Origin: Apricaphanius iberus | Lineage: Eukaryota > Chordata > Actinopteri > Cyprinodontiformes > Aphaniidae | Direction: 5' to 3' | Length of the DNA stretch: 64,000 nucleotides | Assembly: GCA_028564705.1 (NCBI GenBank) | Contig: JAPXFQ010001011.1 | Span: 124,001-188,000 of the forward strand | Part shown: positions 57,616 to 64,000 of the stretch, piece by piece | Layout of the letters: every line of letters begins with the position of its first letter | Position numbering within the stretch: the first letter of the stretch is position 1 | Notes under the pieces: generated by a model | Database searches by the model: none | What the model saw: the letters and a program-made list of their open reading frames with translations, nothing else | What the model was told of the DNA's origin: nothing | Translations under genes and position numbers: made by a program

Positions 57616-59836
57616 GTACGAATTAAAGAAGAGTCTGACAGCAATGGGCTGCTGGGAAAAATTCATCGTCAAACATTTGGTGTTAAACAGCCGGTTCACT
57701 TTAATTATACCAAAATGAAAAGCAGTTTATGATCTAAGATCTTTCTGAAATAGGGGCTTATAACTTAACTTACAATTTTTATAAAGCTTTCAAAGACCCA
57801 AAGTAAAATCGGCACTTGATAATCGATGGTCTTTTTCTCTGTCGCTCACCCAGAGTATTGATATTTTAATATACATTTATCCAGGCCTCTAATTCTTCTT
57901 TTTTACTCAAAGTACACCAGATTTATCCTTTAAATAGCGTTCATAATTTTCTTCCAATGTTGTATCCTAATCTTTTTTAACCCTGACCTGTTTTCATGTC
58001 TGATTAATAGACTTTAGTTACATGGATTTACAAGAAAATGTAGCAAAAATTCCTTTTAAATTAGGTAATTTTCAAGTAGTTATTGAACTTTTTACCTGTT
58101 TCTCCATAGTAGACCTAGTACAAAAAAGCTGTTAGGCAATTAGCAAAGCTATCTGCAGGTGTGGTTAAGCCTCCATTTGGCTGCTTAACAGATATGTGGA
58201 TTACAACTCATCAGCTGTACATCTCTTTATTGTGATTGTTGCTATATAAATAGTTTGACTGACCCTTTCAAGGCAAAAAAACGTCAATCACTTTAGAATA
58301 AATTAATTTATTCTATAAAATTACATTTAACCCTCTAGGCGCCGTAGTCGCAATATTGCAACAAGCAACATTGCTGACTTTAACGAACCACAGCTGGAGA
58401 TGGGGCCACTAACTTAATTACTACTTTACACCAGGAGATGGCATACATGTGTACCTTTAATCTTGGACACCTTTTTGGGTGTGTTACCATGGGAACTTTT
58501 AGAGTAAATCGGCCTTTAAGTCAGCGCCGCCAGTGGGGGACACGAGGTGCAGCTACTGCGGTCACAGTATAGAGAAAGCGAGTTTTAGAAAGATAAAACT
58601 TATGAGGCCGAGATGTCGGAGTTCCCCGCCGTGAAGTATTGGCTTATTCAGAGTCTGAAGAGAAATATTTACCTCTGAGCTGTTCAGTTGTCCCGGGAGA
58701 AAGCGAAACTAAAATGTCCTGCAGCAACAGCCAGTGTTTCGCCATGACTCTCCAAAAGCAGCAACATTCCAGCTCTGCCTCGTGTTCTCCCGGTGAGAGA
58801 AAGGTATGTGTTCGGGTAGCAAGGTGGTCATCACAACGCTAATTGTGACCGAGGTGGGAGGGATGTAGAAATCAGTGGAAATGATAGTAGATGCGATCGA
58901 AGACATGAGAGAAAAAAAAAACGCTTATAAGTGAGTAAACAGCAGTAAAGTTCTCTGTCCCACTGCAAGTGAGGATGATGATTTTGGCGAGGTTCTCTTG
59001 ACAGATGAGGAAGAGTAGAATCACCAGTGGATCAGACAATTTGATGATCCTGTTAGTTATTTTTGGGACGGATCTGTAAAATTCTGTGCCCAGTATTTTC
59101 TTTCTGTTGATTTTATAAAGTGAATAAGTAGCCTATAAGTGAGTAACGGAGCAACATAAGAAAGGACATAAACAGATATATCCACCTGTTCTTGAAAAAA
59201 AGCCAAAAAATGAAACTTATAGATGTAGAAAATACATGATTAGAAAAATCTAAATAAAAAAAATAAAATTATCGATGAAAAAGTTTTAAACAATGTAAAA
59301 AAGCAAAACATTGTGAAAGTCATGCAATCCAATAGTGCCAACGCCTGATGACGTCATAATTTGCAAATTAGATGTATGATTTTGCTCGTGTCACAAACTT
59401 TGGATCATACTGAAGATTTTTCTAATTTACACTGTACCTTTATCTATAACCATATTAAAGCTACAACATTTTGAACTAGTGATATCAAAATGGAATATTT
59501 TATAGAAAAATCCCCAGCCCCTAGGGGGTTAAATTGGTTTACATCAAGTTTTGAAAATCCAACAGATTTAAGAGAATTTCTAATTTAACATGGCTAAAAT
59601 GGCCTGAAAGTCCAAAACGACTGGCATAAAACCTAAACGATCAAAAAGCCCCATGCCTTTTAGAATCATGTAACGATAAACTTTTATCACTTCACTGAAA
59701 CATCTTTTCTAAAAAATAAAAAAAATCTTTATGCAGCTCATTCCTGATCCGTAACATAATGAGATAATGTAAAAAATCTTTTTTTTTTTTTTTTTTAATT
59801 TTTAAGGTTTCTAAAGTGTAAAGTTTGTGATTTCAG
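57616..59836 (+). other. HDLBP intron between coding exons 16 and 17
   Basis: 2.2 kb, more than half of it the piggyBac-like element at 58331-59528. Confidence 0.85.
58331..59528. mobile_element. piggyBac-like non-autonomous element, copy 1
   Basis: Both flanks are TTAA (58327-58330 and 59529-59532). Left end CCCTCTAGGCGCCGTAGTCG, right end ...CCCCTAGGGGG; CCCT-type ends with a TTAA duplication are the piggyBac signature. An internal CG-rich part (58510-58860) holds a 67-codon open frame rich in Ser/Glu/Cys of unknown meaning. 1198 bp. Related to 61077-61784. Confidence 0.75.
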
Positions 59837-60055
59837 GACAACATTGTTGAAGACACGATGAGCGTGGACCCCAAGCACCATCGCTACTTTGTGGCCCGCC
59901 GGGGTCAAGTCCTCAGGGACCTCGCCGATGAGTATGGAGGCGTCATGGTGAGCTTCCCTCGTACAGCTTCTCAGAGCGATAAGGTCACCCTGAAAGGAGC
60001 TAAAGAATGTGTGGAGGCAGCAAAGAAGCGCATGCAGGAAATTGTTGAGGACTTG
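59837..60055 (+). CDS. HDLBP: HDLBP coding exon 17 = KH10 (degenerate loop)
   Basis: 219 nt, residues 800-872, DNIVEDTMSVDPKHHRYFVA then RRGQVLRDLADEYGGVMVSF. The loop is ARRG instead of GxxG (human IRRG), so this KH is atypical in both species. Confidence 0.97.
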
Positions 60056-60162
60056 GTAACTATAACCAATTAACTTTAAAAAAGAAAAATGTGTTATCCG
60101 TCAAAGATTGTTTTTAATGAAGCTTTTTTTTTTTTTTTTTCTTTTGAAATGTATTCATCCAG

Positions 60163-60301
60163 GACGCTCAGGTGTCCATGGAGTGTGTGATTCCTCAGAA
60201 GTTCCACCGTTCCATCATGGGCCCCAAGGGCTCGAGGATTCAGCAGATCACAAGAGATCACAACGTGCAGATCAAGTTTCCAGAACGTGAGGACCCACAA
60301 G
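60163..60301 (+). CDS. HDLBP: HDLBP coding exon 18 = KH11, first part
   Basis: 139 nt, residues 873-918 plus one base, DAQVSMECVIPQKFHRSIMG then PKGSRIQQITRDHNVQIKFP. Donor G|GTAAAAT. Confidence 0.96.
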
Positions 60302-60393
60302 GTAAAATCAGGCCTGCGTTATGTACCGCGTCCGACTACAGTGAATAATAAAACTGTGAAACTTCACGGCTCTCGTTGTCTGCTTCATTTTAG

Positions 60394-60545
60394 CAGCGCC
60401 TCCTGCTGAGGCTCCTGTTCAGGAAAACGGAGAGGCTAATGGTGAAGTGAAGGAACCAGTCGATCCCAACGCTCCCAAGAAGTGTGATGTGATTTTCCTT
60501 TCTGGTCGTAAGGAGCGCTGCGAGGCGGCCGTGGAGGCACTGAAG
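60394..60545 (+). CDS. HDLBP: HDLBP coding exon 19 = KH11 linker and end
   Basis: 152 nt, residues 919-969. A Pro/Glu/Ala-rich, fast-diverging insert (AAPPAEAPVQENGEANGEVK) precedes KKCDVIFLSGRKERCEAAVE. The acceptor is a tandem NAGNAG (TAGCAG), so the first Ala is optional. Confidence 0.94.
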
Positions 60546-60629
60546 GTTGGAGCTGAACCCCCCCCACCCCCCAAAGGCTCGGTTCATATTGAGTTGGTTG
60601 TTTTACGACTAAACGGGTTCTTTCTCCAG

Positions 60630-60734
60630 GCCTTGGTTCCTGTCACCATCGAGGTGGAAGTGCCTTTTGAGCTTCATCGGTACATTATTGGCCAAAAAGG
60701 AAGTGGAATTCGGAAGATGATGGATGAATTTGAG
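60630..60734 (+). CDS. HDLBP: HDLBP coding exon 20 = KH12, first half
   Basis: 105 nt, residues 970-1004, ALVPVTIEVEVPFELHRYII then GQKGSGIRKMMDEFE. Preceded by an 84-bp intron with an internal run of C. Confidence 0.97.
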
Positions 60735-60814
60735 GTAGGCTGCGTCATAAAGCGGGTTATATGGTGCGTGTGGTTTTATCGTAGTTTTGCTTCTGAACCG
60801 CCTCATGTTTCCAG

Positions 60815-60949
60815 GTAAACATTCAAGTGCCTCCTCCTGACCAGCAGTCTGATAAAATTGCCATCACCGGCTTGGCCTCTCACCTTGATCGCGCCAAAGA
60901 AGGCCTCTTGGACCGCGTCAAGGAGCTGCAGGCGGAGCAGGAGGATCGG
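60815..60949 (+). CDS. HDLBP: HDLBP coding exon 21 = KH12, second half
   Basis: 135 nt, residues 1005-1049, VNIQVPPPDQQSDKIAITGL ... ELQAEQEDR. Preceded by an 80-bp intron. The donor is weak (CGG|GTTCGT) but required by the join to ALKSFKL as in human (EQEDRALRSFKL). Confidence 0.94.
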
Positions 60950-61904
60950 GTTCGTATTCCCTTCCATTTCAAGCGTTTCTCCTTTTCACGAGATGCAACA
61001 CAGAACTGGAATGATTTTTCTTAACGCTGCACTTAGACATCTTCTAGCATGAAAAATCCAAACATTTTTCTTACAAACCTCTTCAGGCGCCAAAGTCTTA
61101 ATATTGCGACCAGCAACATTGCTGACTTTAACGAGCCACAGCTGCAGATATAACCACTAATTTAATCACTGCTTTACATCAGGAGATGGAGGACATCTGT
61201 AACATCATAACGTTAATTGTGACAGTAGTAGCAGGAATGTAAAAATCTGGAGAGAAAACTGACTGCTAATAAGCTAGTAAACAGCAGTACAGTTTACTGT
61301 CCCGCTGTAAATCCCCATTATTATGGCGATGTTTGCTTAACAGGTGAGGAACGGTAGCATCACCAGTGGATCAGAAAATTTGAGCCTGTTGGTCATTTTG
61401 GGGATGGATCTGTGAAATTCTGAGCCCAATTAATTTTCTTTGTTTTATATAGGGACATAAAAGGAAGTGGCCACTTTTTCTTGGAAAAAAAGCCAAAAAC
61501 TATACAAGTAGAAAATGCATGAACAAAAATATTTGAAAAATTCGTACGTTTTAAACTATGTAAAAAAAGATAAAAATTTATAAAAGTCATCCAATCTAAT
61601 ATTGCCAATGCCTCATGACATCATATTATGCAAATTACGCTCCCATCACAAACTTTAGATCATACTGGAGACAGTTCTCATGTACAATATACTTTTAACT
61701 ATAACCCTATTAAATAGCCTTTTGAACTAGTGACATCAAAATTGAATGTTTTTATATAAAAAAAAAACGTTGGCGCCTAAAGAGTTAAGCTCGCATTTCT
61801 CACAGATCAGCACAGAGGTCTGAAATGAACTCTCTAAAGTATGAAGTGCGGCAACAACTGCAGCTGCATGAGAAAATTTCAACGGGTCGTTTCTGAACCT
61901 GCAG
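60950..61904 (+). other. HDLBP intron between coding exons 21 and 22
   Basis: 955 bp, about three quarters of it the piggyBac-like copy 2. Confidence 0.8.
61077..61784. mobile_element. piggyBac-like non-autonomous element, copy 2
   Basis: Left CCTCTTCAGGCGCCAAAG and right (reverse complement) CTCTTTAGGCGCCAACG are inverted ends; the right flank is TTAA, the left one is eroded. Internal blocks (cagcaacattgctgacttta, acagctg, tttacatcaggagatgg, accagtggatcagaaaattt) follow the order of copy 1, same orientation, with the CG-rich middle deleted. About 708 bp. Confidence 0.75.
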
Positions 61905-62048
61905 GCACTAAAGAGCTTCAAGCTGACCATCACTGTGGATCCAAAGTATCACCCAAAAATCATTGGCCGCAAGGGCGCCATCATCACAAGCATCCGCACA
62001 GAGCATGATGTGAACATCCAGTTCCCAGAGAAGAACGACGAAAACCAG
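61905..62048 (+). CDS. HDLBP: HDLBP coding exon 22 = KH13, first half
   Basis: 144 nt, residues 1050-1097, ALKSFKLTITVDPKYHPKII then GRKGAIITSIRTEHDVNIQF. Confidence 0.97.
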
Positions 62049-62216
62049 GTAAAGCACAGCCAGCAGTCTTATTGCACCTAGAGTAACTTTACAGCAGTCC
62101 AAATCGGTTTTACCAAAAGAACAACTCAAACCGACGCTGAAGTTGATTCTTAACACGTTTCTAAAATCTAACAATGAAGGTGTTTGACTGATGGGTTTTC
62201 TTTTGGTCTTTCCCAG

Positions 62217-62396
62217 GATCAGATCACCATCACAGGGTATGAGCAGAATGCCATAGCTGCTCGAGATGCCATCCAGGCCATCGTGGACGAGCTGGAAGAG
62301 ATGATCTCTGAGGAGATCACCCTGGACAGCAGGGTTCACGCCCGCATTATAGGAGCTCGGGGCAAAGGCATCCGCAAGATCATGGATGAGTTTAAG
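62217..62396 (+). CDS. HDLBP: HDLBP coding exon 23 = KH13 end and KH14 start
   Basis: 180 nt, residues 1098-1157, DQITITGYEQNAIAARDAIQ ... RVHARIIGARGKGIRKIMDE, ending FK. One exon carries the end of KH13 and the GxxG half of KH14. Confidence 0.97.
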
Positions 62397-63898
62397 GTGA
62401 GCTTCTCCCCTGTCTTGATCAGCATGGTGTTATCTAAACCTGGACATGAATCAAAGCATCTGAAGAAAAGTCGACTAGAAGTCAGGCTAACCTGACTAAT
62501 TTAGTCTGGTTTAACTTCTGTCTTACAGGAGTGTACTGTTAATTACAATAAGTTATGTTTATAGAGCCTTTAGCTCATAAACACTTCTTTGCGTCTCATT
62601 CATTAAACAGCTGGCATAACTTGATTTCAGTTCCCAGATTTAGAGAAAATCTCAAAGATTTTAAGGTGAAAAATGACTGACACTAATATTTGATTTCATG
62701 CACATTCATTGCTATTCCATTTAGCAGAAATGTTTCTGTTGTCTTTTTCCATTTACAAATTCTACTGAACACAAATCGGCAATAAGGCTTTTTTTTCTTT
62801 TTTTTTAAAGATGTGTTGTGATCTGTTTTTAGCTGAATCTGAAAGTAAATTTAAGTCCAGATTTGCATTTATTTTTTGTAGACCGTAATTGTGAAAGTCT
62901 GTGGAATTAACTGTATAAAATGTGAGCTATAATTACCAGTTAATTAGTTGCAATGTGAAACGTGCCAATTTGATAGTGATACGTTTACAAAATCGATCAT
63001 AATTACTGGGCCTTAGAAAGCCCTTCTGAACGTTTTCCTCATAAAATGTCTATAAATTGATTCAGAATTTCAAAAAGCTATTTAATTGTTTAACATTGTT
63101 CACCCTTCTTACAGCTAAAATACAAGACAAAATGATCAAAAAATCTCCATATATAACAACTATTACCGTGATTCACATTTCGTGGAACTATTTGAAAATA
63201 TCAGAGGATTATTTTTGATTTACTTGGACATGTCATCAGACATTAATTATGCCATTTTTAGAAAAATTTAAGTTTAGGTCTGGATGATATGGATTAAAAA
63301 TAAAACAAAAAAAATGTTTCATGCCAAATTGTATTTTTGCCATTTTTTTTTTCCAAATTTTTTTTCAGTTTCTGTTATTGAAAATTACGTATGAAACAAA
63401 ATATATATCTTTAAACTTGTTTTTTTTTCTGGGATTTGACATGAATTTAAACTCCAAAGAAATGCACACTTTAAACATGGTTGTAAAACGAGGTGGAAGG
63501 GCTGACATCACTTTAAACTACAGAAACCTAAGGAGTGTGTTAGTACAGGTTTTTTTTCTCCTTGCCATTTGAAAATATTTAATCCTCATGAACAGGAAAA
63601 TGGGATGAAGTGTAATTTTGCCTAGGACTACCTACAATATGGTTCTACTGAACAGTAGTAGTTTCACCAAGGGTGACTAATGTTTTATTTATTTGGAAAT
63701 TAAATTATACTGGTGGCTACTGGTTACCAATTAGGTGAATGCAAATATGTGTAGGTTTCTATTTGAGGGTTTCATAGCAAAGCAGTGTTTAATGCAAATG
63801 CCAAAATATCTAAATTGTCCATATTTTTTTTCTCAAAATGGCAGAAATATTTACAATTTGAGTTAAAATGTGTCATTTTTTTTTTTTTTTTTTTCCAG
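62397..63898 (+). other. HDLBP intron before the last exon in the window
   Basis: 1.5 kb, AT-rich. No repeat ends could be paired. It ends in a 21-base poly-T tract before CCAG. Confidence 0.7.
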
Positions 63899-64000
63899 AT
63901 TGATCTCAGGTTCCCACAGAGTGGAGCTGCAGACCCAAACCTTGTGATGGTCATCGGTCGCCCTGAACATGTGGATGAAGCAATCGATCATCTCCTGAAC
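63899..64000 (+). CDS. HDLBP: HDLBP coding exon 24, KH14 second half, cut by window edge
   Basis: 102 nt visible, residues 1158-1191, IDLRFPQSGAADPNLVMVIG ... DEAIDHLLN; human reads VDIRFPQSGAPDPN. The frame is open at 64000; the tail (about 75 residues in human) and 3'UTR lie beyond. Confidence 0.95.
   Translation, partial: MDLRFPQSGAADPNLVMVIGRPEHVDEAIDHLLN

Larger units (their letters stand above)
41500..64000 (+). other. HDLBP: HDLBP (vigilin) gene, 3' end outside window (gene-level entry)
   Basis: Vigilin is a cytoplasmic, ER-associated RNA-binding protein with 14 KH domains (15 with a degenerate first one). It binds mRNAs and tRNA-containing complexes and supports translation of secreted and membrane proteins (family knowledge). 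Here 24 coding exons from ATG 49207 to the window end join into one frame of 1191 residues. The N-terminus MSSVAVLTQESFIEHRSGLL is nearly identical to human. KH loops in order: GKNG, GAYN (degenerate), GPKG, GKKG, GKGG, GQKG, GKGG, GSKG, GKGG, ARRG (degenerate), GPKG, GQKG, GRKG, GARG. Human vigilin has 1268 residues, so about 75 are missing: the last part of KH14 and the tail. Codon content is intact with no frameshift. Whether it is one of two teleost paralogues cannot be told. Confidence 0.97.

Noticed and set aside
58639..58842. 67-codon plus-strand frame as a possible extra HDLBP exon
   Set aside because: It lies inside the piggyBac-like element, has no counterpart in vigilin, and would interrupt the KH9-KH10 junction that is conserved without it.

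Overview
The window is nuclear DNA of a ray-finned fish, probably a teleost. It is intron-rich, AT-rich between genes, and full of fish-type DNA transposons (Tc1/mariner, hAT-like, piggyBac-like), LINE fragments and a tRNA-type SINE. The species cannot be named from the sequence. Two protein-coding genes can be read exon by exon, and they point away from each other.

Left half, minus strand: the 5' part of FARP2 (FERM, RhoGEF and pleckstrin-domain protein 2). A probable non-coding first exon and CCAAT-box promoter lie near 25.4-25.6 kb. Coding exons follow at 19959-20159 (start codon), 5408-5512, 718-760 and 564-642. The last exon present ends with an open splice donor at 564, so the rest of the gene lies beyond position 1. 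The four exons give the first 142 residues, which enter the FERM domain.

Middle, about 25.6-41.4 kb: a 16 kb intergenic region with no gene I can support. It holds Tc1-like relics (one interrupted by a hAT-like element with its target duplication still visible), two copies of one hAT-like family, a truncated L2/CR1-type LINE on the minus strand (38.1-40.2 kb), the tail of another LINE (34.9 kb), a large TG-rich microsatellite and several AT repeats. In human, from memory, SEPTIN2 sits between HDLBP and FARP2; no septin exon was recognised here.

Right half, plus strand: HDLBP (vigilin), the multi-KH RNA-binding protein. There are one or two untranslated 5' exons (about 41.5 and 44.0 kb), the start codon at 49207, and 24 coding exons up to the window edge at 64000. 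These encode 1191 residues: a short N-terminal region, a degenerate KH-like unit and 14 KH domains. Only the end of KH14, the C-terminal tail and the 3'UTR are missing. All exon junctions keep one reading frame.

The two genes are linked by conserved neighbourhood rather than by pathway: FARP2 signals to Rho GTPases at the membrane, vigilin acts on RNA and translation. The most notable observations are splicing-related sites in HDLBP (an in-frame alternative donor inside KH7, an AG|GTAAGT recursive-type site at the start of the KH5 exon, and a tandem NAGNAG acceptor), a 2 x 492 bp near-perfect palindrome at 17-18 kb in a FARP2 intron, and several transposons dated relative to each other by nesting. 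I found no RNA gene, CRISPR array or prokaryotic feature.
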